NCBI RefSeq assembly: GCF_036588685.1
Contig: NC_086374.1
Span: 93,447,059 to 93,511,058, forward strand
Origin: Mytilus trossulus
Taxonomy: Eukaryota > Mollusca > Bivalvia > Mytilida > Mytilidae
Direction: 5' to 3'
DNA: 64,000 nt
Positions within the stretch are counted from its first letter, which is position 1; the number at the start of each line of letters is the position of its first letter. Below the pieces are notes generated by a model. That model ran no database searches. It saw only the letters and a program-made list of their open reading frames with translations, and was not told the DNA's origin. Below are positions 14,126-26,476 of this stretch, piece by piece. The translations under genes were made by a program, and so were the position numbers.

Positions 14126-14519
14126 GGTACCTAACACTACAGGGAGATAACTCTGTAAAATCAGCAGAACGTTGTAATGACGTTGTATTGTTAAGGGAAT
14201 ATTAAGCTTCTCAATACAAAATAAGTGTTCGTCAAACTGCTATATAACCAGCGTATTATTTCTGATTCTGAAACGGTTGGTTTAAATTTTTTTTAATTTT
14301 TATTTTTGTCAAAGGATCAAAGTAAATATTTGTTAAAATTTGTAGAAAAATAAACGAGCCAAATAATATCTATAAATTTCTACTTTAATTTTTCTAGACA
14401 AGAAAACTAAATATATATGTGTCAAGTGCAATTCATTTGCAGAGTACATGTGTGCTATTATAATTGTCAACACTACGTAGTTGAATTCTTACCTAAAATT
14501 AAAACTGTGAGAGAGAAGT

Positions 14520-14830
14520 AAAAAAACACCTTTTACTGACGGGTGCCACATGTGGAGCAGGATCTGCTAACCCTTCCGGAGCACCTGAAATCACCCCTAG
14601 TGTTTGTTGGGGTACGTATTGTTTATTCTTTAGTTTTCTATGTTGTGTCATGTGTACTATTGTTTGTCTGTTTGTCTTTTTCATTTTTAGCCATTGCGTT
14701 GTCTCTTTTACATAGCTTGAATATCTTCTAGAAAGCATTTAAAACTATCTTTAGCCATGGCGTTGTCAGTTTGTTTTAGATTTATGAGTTTGACTGTCCC
14801 TTTGGTATCTTTCGTCCCCTTTTTACGTGC
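14520..14830 (-). repeat. Interspersed family C, minus copy with internal duplication
   Basis: Reverse-oriented copy running from GGGTGCCACATGTGGAGCAG to CTTTGGTATCTTTCGTCCC. About 50 bases near 14700-14755 interrupt it, with the TTTTAGCCAT word present on both sides. Confidence 0.7.
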
Positions 14831-14934
14831 AAAACAATTGATTTATCATCTCGCTTAAGATTTAAATATTACTTTTATATGTTTACGTTAAGTTGATTAA
14901 ATATCATTCAAATTTTATAAATTAACTGTTTTAA

Positions 14935-15145
14935 AACTTTAGATTTTTTCTTCCTCAGGCATAGATTACCTTAGCTGTATTTGGCAAAGTGTTTTGGAAT
15001 TTGGATCTTAATGCTGTTCAATTTCATACTTTCATACTTTATTTGGCCTTTTTAACTATTTTTGATTTGAGCGACACTGATGAATCTTTTGTAGACGAAA
15101 CGCGTGTCTGGCGTATATACAAAGTCTATTCCTGGTATCTAGGAT
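14935..15145 (+). repeat. Family D copy, variant subfamily
   Basis: CCTCAGGCATAGATTACC to GACGAAACGCGTGTCTGGCG, ending in TATCTAGGATGAGTTT instead of ACCTTTGATAACT. The copy at 38390-38515 shares this variant end. Confidence 0.65.
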
Positions 15146-15719
15146 GAGTTTAATCGTTACCAAACCATAAAACCCAAATTATGGATCAAGTGAAAGTCAT
15201 TGAAACAGTGCAATAGCGCTATTAAAATTGTAAAAACTTTTAAATTGACTTTGACCTTGTTTTTCTAATTTCCTTTGATGAATTGTAAAAGTAAAATTTA
15301 AGAAGGTTTATAATTTTTCGTGAAAATGTACTGCAAAATTAGACGGGATGATGCAAATATAAGTCGACGTTTTTTTAATTAGGTTTCACTTTGAATAACT
15401 TGTGCATCCATTTTTAAAATGGTTCACAGACTTGTCTATATTAAATCAATTAAGGCATTCTGCTAAAATCATGTCGGACCTGGTAATTCCAAGTTAACTG
15501 TGACCGCCATTTCCCACATTACTTATTGGTTTGTTTTGTTTTGCTTACAACTGGATTCAATAAATAATTTGTTTATTAAAGTGTCACATATTGATTGCAA
15601 TAAAAATAATTCATACACAATATACACAACCAATATCCAGCCAAAAACTGACTTACGAGACACTGTTATACCAAATATACAAATTAAAATAGCGTAAAAA
15701 TAGAATATTAAAAGTAATA

Positions 15720-15966
15720 TACGTTGTTTTCACAAATCAATAATCCTGAGCTTGCAACTCTAATAATTAGGAGATAACTGTATTGTATTTTAAGCTCCGA
15801 CGGCATCAATTGGGGATTTGGTGGTCGCAAATTAAGTTTACTGGCGACGCGTTTGCGGAGACAGTAAACGGGTATTTGCGACCATCAAATCCCCAATTGA
15901 TGCCGTCGGAGCTTAAAATACAATATTGTTATCTCCATTCTAATGAAACTGTCAGAAAACAACGTT
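15720..15966. mobile_element. Palindromic MITE with a near-perfect 72-bp-arm hairpin
   Basis: Outer inverted words ACGTTGTTTT (15721) and AAAACAACGT (about 15956) enclose an inner hairpin, 15770-15936. Its arms start GGAGATAAC, include AAGCTCCGACGGCATCAATT and are almost identical over about 70 bases around a loop of about 20 bases containing GCGACGCGTTTGCGG. No coding. Confidence 0.75.
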
Positions 15967-16199
15967 AAAACATGTATTTAAAATCTGTCATGTGCCGTCT
16001 GCGTTTGCGCGTAAGTTCCATAGCACCAATTGTCAATTGATGCCATATAAATAAGTGACGTTATCCAATCAAAATTAACGTTACAAACGTTGTTGCATTA
16101 GAATAAGTTTTATATAAAACATTTAACATATACTCATTTCACAAAAATGATAAAAAAATATCAAAGATTTCCTTATATATAATTGAATATTCTAACATG

Positions 16200-16810
16200 A
16201 CGTCCTTCAAACGCTTTGAGTACACACCCGTGGTAAAATTTGAATATATTGCATGGGCTGTTCCGATCGTACTCCCACGTCATATGTTTTTTTATGAATG
16301 AGTTAGGCGACGTCATAAAACGATGACGTTAGAATATGAGCATTTTACGGGAAAATACACGCTTTCAAATCCGAAAATCATCACAACATGGAAACGTAAA
16401 CAAACGATGCTAAAATGTGTTATAAGCCACATTTGTTGAAACATTTAAGACATATAAGTAAATTATATTTAAATTAATTAAAAACTATCTATATACGTTA
16501 TTTTAAATAGTTTAAGCATGTCACTAATTCAGTTTGCTCCGTTCTTTTACGCCAATTTAATAGTGCGTTTATTTATGGGAATGGAAAATATTTGCCTCCA
16601 CCTTGAGCGCTTCGATCCAAAAAAATTGCCGTATTTGACCTTTTAGAATCGAAATAACTCATGGGGGCTTGAATATATGTAGATTTTACCACGGGTTGTC
16701 CCTTTATGCCGATATTTTACCCCTCGCTATCGCTCAGGGTAAAATATTTGTCATAAAGGGCCAACCCGTGGTAAAATCACGATATATTCATGCCCCCATG
16801 AATCATTTCT
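16200..16810. mobile_element. Inverted-repeat element with TTTTACCACGGGTTG arms
   Basis: The hairpin 16659-16802 has arms of about 65 bases (CATGGGGGCTTGAATATA, then TTTTACCACGGGTTG, CCTTTATG and ATATTTTACCC) around a short loop. A third copy of the arm core (ACCCGTGGTAAAATTTGAAT) lies at 16228. The interval between holds AT-rich sequence without genes. Confidence 0.6.
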
Positions 16811-16969
16811 TAATCAGTTGTCTAATAAATAAAAAAAAAATTTAACTCTTTGTAGAATATAAACTTTTAAAATAAAGAAAACCCTTAGTTTGTCTAAAAT
16901 TATGCATAAAAAAAAGAAGTTGAATCATTATAAAAATCATTTTCTACGGATAAAAAATTTGTGTAGACT

Positions 16970-17170
16970 TTAACAAAAATAATGCTGGATTTCAGTGCCA
17001 TTCATAATACTTAGAAATTTGTTATTAATGTTCAGATTGTCAAAATTCGTAATGTGTTTAGAACATTCGTAAAATAAGTCATATCTTAGATCACTATACA
17101 AAGGACATTCCAGTAGGAAATGTTTTTCATCTTCAATTGCTCTAGAATCACACAATCATATACAGTAATG
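16970..17170 (-). pseudogene. LINE C-terminal zinc-knuckle fragment
   Basis: The minus-strand frame contains L-C-D-S-R-A-I-E-D-E-K-H-F-L-L-E-C-P-L-Y-x-D-L-R, broken by one stop. This is the C-x2-C...E-D-E-x-H-F-L-x-x-C domain found after the reverse transcriptase of many invertebrate LINEs. Similar but badly decayed sequence may extend to about 17340. It lies about 250 bp past the stop of claudin-like copy 2. Confidence 0.6.
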
Positions 17171-17422
17171 TTGATAATTTCGAAGATAGAAAACCATTTC
17201 TATATCAAAATACAACGTTTAGGTACGAATCGTAGTGCGACACTATAAATAAATTTTTGGTTTTGAAAAACTATCATAAATACAATGGTCTATTTTCTTA
17301 TAATAAGCATCAATGTGTTTGATGACTGTACAATTCTGACGAACTGGTAAGACTAAAGGTTAATTTTACTCAGTAAAACATAAAACTTAACTCATGTCAA
17401 ATAAGTCAAAATTCGTGTTAAT

Positions 17423-20092
17423 TCACAGATACTTATTAATTAAAAGCTCCACATGTTTATCAAAACAAAACAAAACAGACGCAACAATGGCAACAGTAGC
17501 TGCAATGATGACCAAGGCAAAACCAAAATGAAGATTTTCTTTTTCAATACTTAGGCTTTTTCCTCCATAAATACAAACCCCAATCAGGATCAACGTTGCT
17601 AAAATAAAACAAAACGCATTGTCAATATGGAAACAAAATAAGAACATGATCCATACTTGTGTTTGCAATTCGTAACATATTACAAACTCTTCATTTGCTC
17701 TTTTATTCATTGTAGATGTAGGTCTTCTTAATGAAATTAAGAAATCTGATTGAAAAGCTCTAACAGCCTTGTAAATGGTGAAAAACAAACGAAAGTCTAT
17801 GTATGATATTAAAATATTTTACATAATCATTAAACGAAAGTAATCCCTCAGGTCAAGAAATGTTGTTTATAAGTAATTAAGTTTGATGTCATGACCAAAT
17901 GTTGTATGAGAATTATGTTTTAACTAACATTGCTACTAAAACATGTATAGTGCAGCTTTGATATATCAATTTCGGTTTGAATTTCAGATCCTTAACTTTT
18001 TACTATGGTTTAGATTAACAAATATGCTGGCCTCTAGCATCAACGGAATTATTATTTGTCAAAAATGTATTTAATGTTATTCTTGAACGTTACCACTAAC
18101 CATCCTTTAGCGCCAGATTGAGAAAGAGGACAAAGATTCACGCTCTTGATTGTGTGTATGTGTTAACATAACGTCTATATTGTTTCTCATTCACTTTTAT
18201 GATGATTCAATAAAGTATTATATGTTTATTTAAACAAATTTTGACCATCGACGTACCATCATCAACTCCAATCACTGCTCGTCAGTTGAAGAATACCAGT
18301 TTCCAAATTTGACATACTAGTAGGTCACCAATACACGTATCTATGTAGGGTTGTTACAACAGGTGCTACAATTGTATTTCAATATTTTAAAAAAAGTAGG
18401 CGATAAAATTTAATACGTCGAAAATATATGAGTTACCTGCTGCTGCTAGACATCCAACTGCAACCCATTTGAGAAATAATTTGTCTTTTAAGACGAATAA
18501 TTTTAGTATGACAACAGAGCTTGCAGCAATAAGACACAAAAACCCAAGTGTTTCCATGGCTTGAACGACTTCAAACCAAGCTGAAAAGAAAACAGCAAAA
18601 TCAGGTAAACTTGTGTGCATCAATTTGATATGCCTTTTTCTACATAAAAATAGAAATATAAAGCGCAAGTTAAGCTTGACGATATCGAAGTGCATCTACC
18701 AAATATTTACTATACAGTAAAGGTTAGAAATATACAGTGACGTATAAAAACAAATGATATCAGTACATATAATCTATACTTCAAGACCATCATGCATTAT
18801 TTGTTAGGTTGTATCTATTTACGAATATTTTAAGAAAAAAGGACGAGATTATATTCGATATAACCCTGGTTCATCAAATTTCTGCTCAGGCACTGGTGAC
18901 TTTTTATAATGTCTAAGTAGCAGCTGCAAACACTTCTGGGGTATTTGAGTGTTACTGGAAGTAACATCATCAATATATCTGAATGTGAAATTAAATGATT
19001 TGGGTCCTTTGATCTTCTTGTATTTGACAAGTGTCCGAAGAAACTCAGACTCATATGAAAAAGAGGAGGTCGGCAAGGAGAGACACACAGTTTATTCCCA
19101 TTGGAATGCCGACAACTTAGTTTAAGAAGTCTACCTCCAAATTTAATAAATATAAATATGAACCCTGCTTTTAGCGATGTACGAATACAATAGTCTAACA
19201 CTGATTAGAAAACGCTTTTTTTGTTTCTATATAAATATAGGAAGATGTGGTGTGAGTGTCAATAAATGTTTTAGTGGTTAAGCAGCATATAGCAATTTTT
19301 AAGATTTGACCCAAACGGAGATCGAGCAGGACTTATGTATAAATTATAAACGAAAAACAAAGTATAGCAACAAACGACAACCACCATAGAACAGGCTCCT
19401 GACTTGGAACAGACACATACATGATGTGGCGATGAGCCTTAAACTGATGCAGAGGAAGCCTTGTCAATTGGAGGACATATTAATGGAATTCAATCAGAAA
19501 AGCTAATGGAAAGAACATAATTAATATATAGGAATGTGAAACTAATTAATCTGGCTTCTTTTATCTTATTGTTTGACAAGTGTCTAAAGGAACTGAAGTA
19601 ATGCTCCATATCATATTTGTTTTCGTAGTTCATCGTGACCTTTTCTTTAGTCGTAGTTTAATATTCCAGTGCAGGCTGAACTATAATGTTAACACAATTG
19701 TTATCATACCCGATCAGTATTATACTAAAATATCTTTCGATTTTAATCAAGGTCACGTACAAAAATATAAGAACTTCTAAAGAAGTTTTGTATGTTATGT
19801 TATATCAAAATCGTATTAATCAACCTAACTACGTCAATACAAAACACTGCAGCTACTTCCCTTTTAGTTTTATTCTAAACTGTTACTTACATTCCAAATT
19901 ATTGTCTAATAATGAAGAACACGCTGTTGTAATCGAAGATTTTATACATGAACTCCAAAGTCCTCCATGATATTCAATTAAACCAGATACTCTATACTTA
20001 TACCAGTATGGAACAGCAAAACCAATTAAATCAAAAACTGTAGCAACAATTGTCAAAATACATCCAACAAAAGTAAGTTCTTCACCTTCCAT
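17423..20092 (-). CDS. Claudin/PMP22-superfamily four-transmembrane protein, copy 2 (173 aa, 3 exons)
   Basis: Minus-strand exons 20092-19891, 18580-18437 and 17598-17423 join through two phase-1 GT-AG introns to encode 173 residues. The first loop has W30, G44-L45-W46, C49 and C58, the claudin/PMP22 signature, and four hydrophobic helices follow the same spacing as the gene at 6392-8242. The second exons are clearly homologous (both start S-W-F-x-E/V-V-Q and continue E-T-L-G-x-L-C-L), so this is a tandem duplicate, although loop sequences have diverged strongly. The start was set at the ATG at 20092; the frame is open further upstream but has no ATG there. The tail ends in a short stretch of mixed polar and hydrophobic residues (D-K-H-V-E-L-L-I). 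Intron 1 has taken in a decayed reverse-transcriptase fragment (18835-19200) and a family-B repeat. Junction, channel-modulating or other claudin-like roles are all possible; the family assignment is solid, the function is not. Confidence 0.8.
18835..19200 (-). pseudogene. Decayed reverse-transcriptase fragment (YIDD type) in claudin-like copy 2, intron 1
   Basis: Across shifting frames on the minus strand one can read F-G-G-R-L, then V-V-G-I-P-M-G-I-N-C-V-S-L-L-A-D-L, then S-E-F-L-R-T-L and F-N-F-T-F-R-Y-I-D-D-V, and finally a C-terminal piece R-N-L-M-N-Q-G-Y. These are consecutive blocks of a retroelement polymerase with the Y-I-D-D active site that is common in marine invertebrates. Part of the region after Y-I-D-D is deleted and there are at least two frameshifts. 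I cannot place it firmly as Penelope-like or another class. Confidence 0.65.
19235..19440 (+). repeat. Interspersed family B copy in claudin-like copy 2, intron 1
   Basis: Starts AGGAAGATGTGGTGTGAGTG and ends in the block CAGGCTCCTGACTTGG plus CACATACATGATGTGGCG. Confidence 0.6.
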
Positions 20093-21554
20093 TGTATTAA
20101 CGCTTTGAGGTCGGTTTCTCCTTAATCTCAATATTTAGTATCCTGGTTTATATGTTCCGAAAATAATACTAGTATACAATATAGCATATACATGTGACAA
20201 TAACAGTCGCAGTTTAAAGTTTATTGCATAATCAAAAACTTGTTTTACCTAGCTTTTTTCATATTTGGGCATTCATTAACCATTCTAAATAGAAAAAAAA
20301 CAAATGCACACAAATTGGGTCGTGTCACGCAGGGTAATAAAGATAATTATTGTATTCAGGGTTTTTTAAATTATCATAGTATCACAGACTTTTAATAATA
20401 ACTACAATTATAACATATTATACCTCTGACGTTTTGAACAGTTTCGTACTGGTTGAAAGGTTTTTAATTCCCAAAATATAAAAAGCGATCTACGGTAACA
20501 AGTTTTTTTTTTTTATCATACAAGGACTTTATTGAACTTTCCAATATCGAGTTCAAGTAATCATATCAGAACTTTGATTAATCCTTTCGATGCAACTTCG
20601 TATCTTCGAAAAAAATATATCTCAGGACTAAAATCCTTCGTCTTGCAGCACTTCTCCGTAGACAAAACTTAATCCGATAATTGCGGGTCTGCGACACCAT
20701 ATGGCAGCAACGACAAAATTGATGGTGTAAGAATTTCATCAGTATTTCTTCCAGCTCTGTGAATGTGATGAACAATTTTAATTCTCTTCCTCGACGTGGA
20801 AGCAGTAATGGTCAGTATACAACACCTATTCTCAATTATGTCTTTATCGAATCCCCCCCTTTATATGACCAGCGGTCTGTCATTAAAAAAAAAGCTGTTA
20901 GATATTTTTCACATTCGCGTCGCGACGCTTTATTGATTATCCTTTTCACACTTTCATTGTCTGTATAACTTATATTTGAATATTATTGTTACTGAACCAC
21001 ATTCATACCAATTTAAACTTCTAGCTACCATAGCAAGTCACATACTTTTCAACCCAGTTCCCATTTAAAAAGATGAAAATGAGAAAAGATCCTTTTTAAA
21101 CTTTCCTTTGCAACCAAAGGTAGTCTTGGTGCCATCAACTTGCGCATCATAAATTAGTTCTCTTGAAACTTACCTCCCTATTTTAAAGATCATTATGAAC
21201 CTATCATTTCTTATACTTATAAGTCAATTGTAGCTTACACTTTCATTTACAAACACTTACAAAGTCTTAAACTTCTGATTGCATCTGTGCTAGTTTTCCA
21301 TTCATGAATAAACTTGCTGTCCATGTCATTACCGTTACCGGTACCCTAAACATTAACAATAACTTATCCCTGACAAATGTGTAATCTAAAGGCCTGAAAT
21401 ATCGTAAGCATACATCCATCAAATAGAAACACAACTTCTAAATACTGATAGATGCGGTATGTCAGACAATGGATTGAAGGCGAAAAAGAAATACAAATCA
21501 GAATTAAGAAACTGAATGGGTCTTTTTAATAACCATGCTGCATCAATCTTCACA
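20093..21554. other. Intergenic DNA upstream of claudin-like copy 2
   Basis: No gene recognised. Two overlapping ORFs on opposite strands (20578-20968) look like chance frames. Confidence 0.5.
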
Positions 21555-21700
21555 ATTTTTGGGAATTTTGGATCTTCAACTTTGTACTTGTTTGGCTTTA
21601 TAAATATTTTGATATGAGCGTCACTGATGAGTCTTATGTAGACGAAACGCGCGTCTGGTGTACTAAATTATAATCCTGGTACCTTTAACTATTCAAGACC
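21555..21700 (+). repeat. Family D, partial
   Basis: Starts TTTTGGGAATTTTGGATC and retains GAGCGTCACTGATGAGTC and AATCCTGGTACCTTT. Confidence 0.7.
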
Positions 21701-21950
21701 CAACTGTTGCTAAACACTTACTTTCCTACTTTCATGACAAATAAATGTATGGTGTTGTCCCCGCAGATAAAGTCCCAAACAAAATTTTTTTGCGTGTAAA
21801 CCACGTTACATAAACTGCTTGATAAGGTATTGATAATTCACATGGAAACTGATCATATACCCCCACGACACTTACTAAAGAGGAAATCCTGAATAATCAT
21901 AGTTTTGTTCTATGTTCCTTTGGAATTTCAACCAAAGATCAACGAGAAGA

Positions 21951-22190
21951 GAGCCGTGGTGTAGTGGTTAGTGCATCGGTCTTCAAACACAAAGGTTCCT
22001 GGTTCGATCCCTATTTCATGCTAAGAGATAGCAATATCTCTCTCAGGGAAAAGACACCCTTGTAGATTTTGAAAAAGAGCAGGCTAATGCTCAGTCAGTA
22101 CTCTCACCCGAAAAGTGGAAAGGAATTAATACAAGTTGTAAAACTTGTTTCTGAATCCACTATAAATAAATATGTTGAAATTAAGATGAA
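21951..22190 (+). mobile_element. tRNA-derived SINE
   Basis: A tRNA-like head starts GAGCCGTGGTGTAGTGG: pol III A box at about 21956-21973 and B box GGTTCGATCCC at 22001-22011. An unrelated body follows (GAGCAGGCTAATGC, AAAGTGGAAAGGAATTAATAC), then an A/T-rich tail with CTATAAATAAATATG. The body matches a SINE I recall from Mytilus. The cloverleaf is too degraded to be a working tRNA. Confidence 0.75.
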
Positions 22191-22329
22191 GAACTGTATA
22201 TTCCATCACTGTATTGGATACCTAAACTACATAAGTGCCCTTATAAACAATTGTATTTTACTTGGTCTTTAAAGTGGTTCACAAAACCTCTTTCTCATTC
22301 ATCAACAAGAAATTTGTCAGCAATAAAAT

Positions 22330-22440
22330 AAAATTGAGAATGGAAATGGGGAATGTGTCAAAGAGACAACAACCCGACCAAAATAAAAAAACACAACAGC
22401 AGAAGGTCACCAACAGGTCTTCAATGTAGCGTAAAGCCTG
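22330..22440 (+). repeat. Truncated mussel interspersed repeat
   Basis: GAATGGAAATGGGGAATGTG, AAGAGACAACAACCCGACC and AGGTCTTCAATGTAGCG form a unit I recall as widespread in Mytilus. Its first words (GAGAATGGAAATGGGGAA) also occur at about 49480. Confidence 0.6.
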
Positions 22441-22774
22441 GCTTCAAAACAATAGTATCAAAACATTGGACTGTTCTACTCTTTACACAAGTATTTCACA
22501 TTCAAAACTTATTTCCTATCTTAATTTCCCTGGTGGTGGATTGTCGCTCACAGGGAAGCTATTAAACCGAGTTCTAAGAGGTGAAGTAAAAATCATCCCT
22601 TTGTTAGCTCTATGTATGTCATCCAGAGTGAGTTGATTGATCATTATGGAATATCTGCTTCACAGATGATAATAGATATGTCCCTTATATCGTTACAAAA
22701 ATTCTGTCCACTTTTCCCGAATACGACCAACCGAATTAAATCATAAGCCTACTACTAACTTGACCATCACAACG

Positions 22775-22925
22775 GATTTCATATGTGGAGCAGAATTTAC
22801 TTTCCCTTCCAGAGAACCCGAGATCACACACAATTTTTTATGGGTTTCGTGTTGCTCAGTCATTTGTTTATGTTATTTTTTGTGTACTATTATTTGTCTG
22901 TGTGTCCTTTTCATTTCCAAATATT
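22775..22925 (-). repeat. Diverged family C copy
   Basis: Retains TGTGGAGCAG, CCCGAGATCAC, GTTTATG and GTGTACTATTATTTGTCTG in family-C order, with many substitutions. Confidence 0.5.
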
Positions 22926-22929
22926 TCCA

Positions 22930-25900
22930 TCACACTTTTCTTAAGTACTTTTAAATAGAATTACTATTTAATCTATAATAATAATATTCTCTTTGCTGAT
23001 ATCACCCTGCTCATTCGTTCCGTATTCTCGTATCACGTCTTTGAGATTTGAATAGAACTTATCAGTAGCAATAACAATGTGTGAGGAGACGTTTATAGGA
23101 AAAAAAGTGGTATTTCATTTCCCCATGCAGCATTCGTTTTGCCTTTTGTGTACCCATGGCAGGTAAAGGAAGCCAACTTAGGAGCGCTGAAATGGAATGT
23201 TAGGGTACAATATAATTTTGCATTTATCTCTGAATAAATTGAAAACACAATGATAAAGTGAATTTAGTGCTAACACCACACATGACTGTTTTGTTCACGG
23301 GTGGGGGGGGGGGGGGGGGTCTCGAAAGTATCCTAAGATTCGTCATAAGACACATCTTAGACCAATTTTAGGATGGACTTAGGATCAATTTGAGAAACTC
23401 TTACGTTGTTTCTCGAAGCTATCTCAGACGAATCTTATGTTAGGACGTCCTAAACTTATCATAAGTCGACATTTTAAATCGTTAAAGATATTTTTTGATG
23501 AAACATTTATTAATGACGAAATTGTTTAATAAAATTGTTTACGAATTTTATAATAACATGTACAGAATTGAATGCATAATTAACAATGTAATTATATAAA
23601 AAAAAGATTGATATTTTAACTGAAAAACAATTTATTTTGAAATGAGAATTTAATGTGTAGTGTAATCGTAACGTGAACACGAAGTTCAAAGTTTAAAATC
23701 ATGCACAATGTCTTTATTTACGAGTTAATAACCGATAAGAAGTGGTTGACATACAAAATGTTATACATACTACCGTTTTCCCATCAGCGACGTTACAATG
23801 TCAGGAGTAAAACAGTAAAACTGTCAAAGGGAAGGGGCAGAAATTGCACGGAATACCTACTATTGGGTTTTGCTGTAAACATTTATCGAAAAATATCAGT
23901 AGCTTCATATTCGTAGAAAAAAAATAGTGACTTTTCAGCTTTGACCTAAATTTTTACTTTATTTTAGAGAGGGTGGAAGATGTATTAATAGAAAAATTAT
24001 ACATTTTAAAACCATTCACATATTTCGAAAAGATTCAAAATAGTGACGTAATCCCTGTTTCAGTCAAAATGAAAATAAGCAATGAAAATAATTAGTTACA
24101 ACCCTGCTTTGATAATCATGCTGTTTATGAATTCAATTTCAGAAACATAATCCGTTGTTGCTGTATTAAGTTGTATGTTTGTGTTTTTGTCCTTTTGATG
24201 AAAGATTAAGATTGGAAAATTAAGAGCTTAGCATATAATAAAGTGAAAATCTTTAAAAGTATTGTTAGCTATGTAACTATTATATATGTCTCAAATTAGA
24301 ATCTCTTCGCGATAAGATGCTTGGGTAGATTAGACAATAAGGAACAAAGATTCTTTCAGTTTCGATTACTAGTACGTCATGATGAAATTAAGTGAGTTTC
24401 TTTAAAAGCTAACTAGTACATTCCTTTATTGGTTGACTGATGCTTCAGCGGCTTTAATAAATAAATTTTCACAAAGATGGACGAAATAAAGTCAACATCG
24501 TAGAATGTAAACTGATTTGTTTGCCTGTTTCAAATATCGTTATTTTCTAAATTGTTATTATTATAAGCTTTTTGATTTAAAAGAAATATGAAGTAATACA
24601 TCAAGAAAAAAACCTATACTAATATATTGGTCGGTAAAGTCATCAACATTTTTTTTATGATTTACATACATGTACTCATTTAAAATGATATTTTAATTAA
24701 ACTATAAGGAATAACTTGTTACGTGGGGTAATAAGGGTGCACTGCATATTTGAGGTTATTTCTTCAGAAAAACTATATCACAGTCTTACTTTATATGTAT
24801 GATATAAAATTTCAACGAATACATGAATATAAAAAGAAGATGAATTCGTCCTTGTGAAAATTACAACAGCTTTGATTTGATGGAAATCTGTGAAGTGTAC
24901 TATTTGCGAAAGATGTCTCTCACACGAAATTGAAAAAAAAATATATTTCATCTTCTTATTATTATTAACTTAAATCATCATTTGCTGAATCAGAAGAAAT
25001 ATTTAAGACACCTACACAAGCGTGCGCGTAATTTCATTAATAAAAGTTATATTTGTATTTGTGGTATTGTATGGGATATCAAATGTTATAAGTAATAATA
25101 TAAACCATGAATCAATAAATATACAAGCATTACGTCCTTTTCGGTTAGGTACATTGCCGCGTTTCCCTTACTTTATGAAATGTGGATTCTATAAGAACCA
25201 AGAAGTTGCATCAAACTCATACGAAGGTGTTCACGATTTTAAGTAAACATTTTCGTTGCAATGACTTGACGGGCAAATATTTACATATTACATAGGTTGT
25301 CTTCAAACAGAGACAAACCCACAATAGATAAAAAGATGTACATGAATGTCTACTCCGTCGACCCATGATAAATTGTCAAATAGGTGTAACGGGACACAAA
25401 AATTAAAAGAATTCAACCACGTCATGACTAAAGAAACTTGTAAATAACGCCGGGAATTCTTATGATAACTCGATGATTAGAAAGTGTTTAATTTGTGATA
25501 AAAGTAAACATTTAGAAGGCGAAAACACTCAGTCTGATAACTTTATCATTGCATGTGATGAACAAATACGATATGATTGATTTTTTAAACATAATTTATA
25601 ATTTTGGATATTTATTAAACACTGAAAATACAAATTGACTTACAATTTAGTTGGATATATTATAATTTATAAATGTATGTATTACAGACAAATAAAAAAA
25701 ACCAAGTACTATCAAAATTTATTATATACTACTAACAGTTAACGAGGCTGGGATAAAGTCCCGGTATTTGATTTATCCACTAACAAATGTGAAAAACTAT
25801 CAATAAAACATGATCTAAACAAACTGTCGAAATATGAAGTTAAATAATATTTCTTCATTTTTGTCTAGAAAATGGCTAAAATTTATAGTCGATTTTTTTT

Positions 25901-26476
25901 ATTGTTATAATTTGGTAAAAAAGAATTAATAGAGAGCAGTTTTTCATGACTAAAAAGTAACATATACGTTCTAATTTTTCATCAAACCCAATACTTTCCG
26001 AGACCTCTCTTTTGATCTACCATACGATAAAGAATAAAGTTAATATGCAAACGGGAAAATGTGAATAGATAAAGAAACGAATCAAAAGGAAACAAAAGGG
26101 AAACAAAAAAAAAGGGAAAATGTGTCCAGTCAACTTTTGAATTAAAAGATTTTGGTCATATGAAAACAACTAGAAATGACTAAAAGAGAAAAGAAAGTGA
26201 TCTAATGGTAATGTTTTCCTTTGATGGCTGATTAAATATGTGCATAGATTACACTTAATCTGACTAACTGTATTGACAGGTGTAACAGGAAAATTAAATG
26301 TATACATCATAGCTTTATTTGGGTGATGTTGGAATTACTGATAACTTGACTTCCGAGGCTTCCTGTAGCCCACTGATATACATTATAATGTTGTTTAAAA
26401 TCTCCCCCATGTACGACATTTAGTAAATACAGTTCTTACATTTAGGATACAAACATTTTCTTTTTTCGTTAAAAAA
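22930..26476. other. Intergenic DNA upstream of the mucin-like gene
   Basis: Apart from the G tract at 23.3 kb nothing was recognised. A frame at 25022-25246 has a signal-peptide-like start but no ATG. Confidence 0.5.
23300..23470. repeat. G tract followed by a diverged inverted repeat
   Basis: About 18 consecutive G bases at about 23302-23319 precede TCTCGAAA...CTAAGATTCGTC, which is mirrored imperfectly by TTTCTCGAAGC...GACGAATCTTAT. Confidence 0.45.

Noticed and set aside
21951-22025. Possible functional tRNA gene
   Set aside because: A and B boxes are present but the acceptor and anticodon stems do not pair well, and a SINE body follows directly.
25022-25246. 74-codon frame with a signal-peptide-like N-terminus
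   Set aside because: It begins with GTG, has no in-frame ATG, an upstream in-frame stop, and only a weak acceptor (no pyrimidine tract). Not supportable as a secreted peptide gene.
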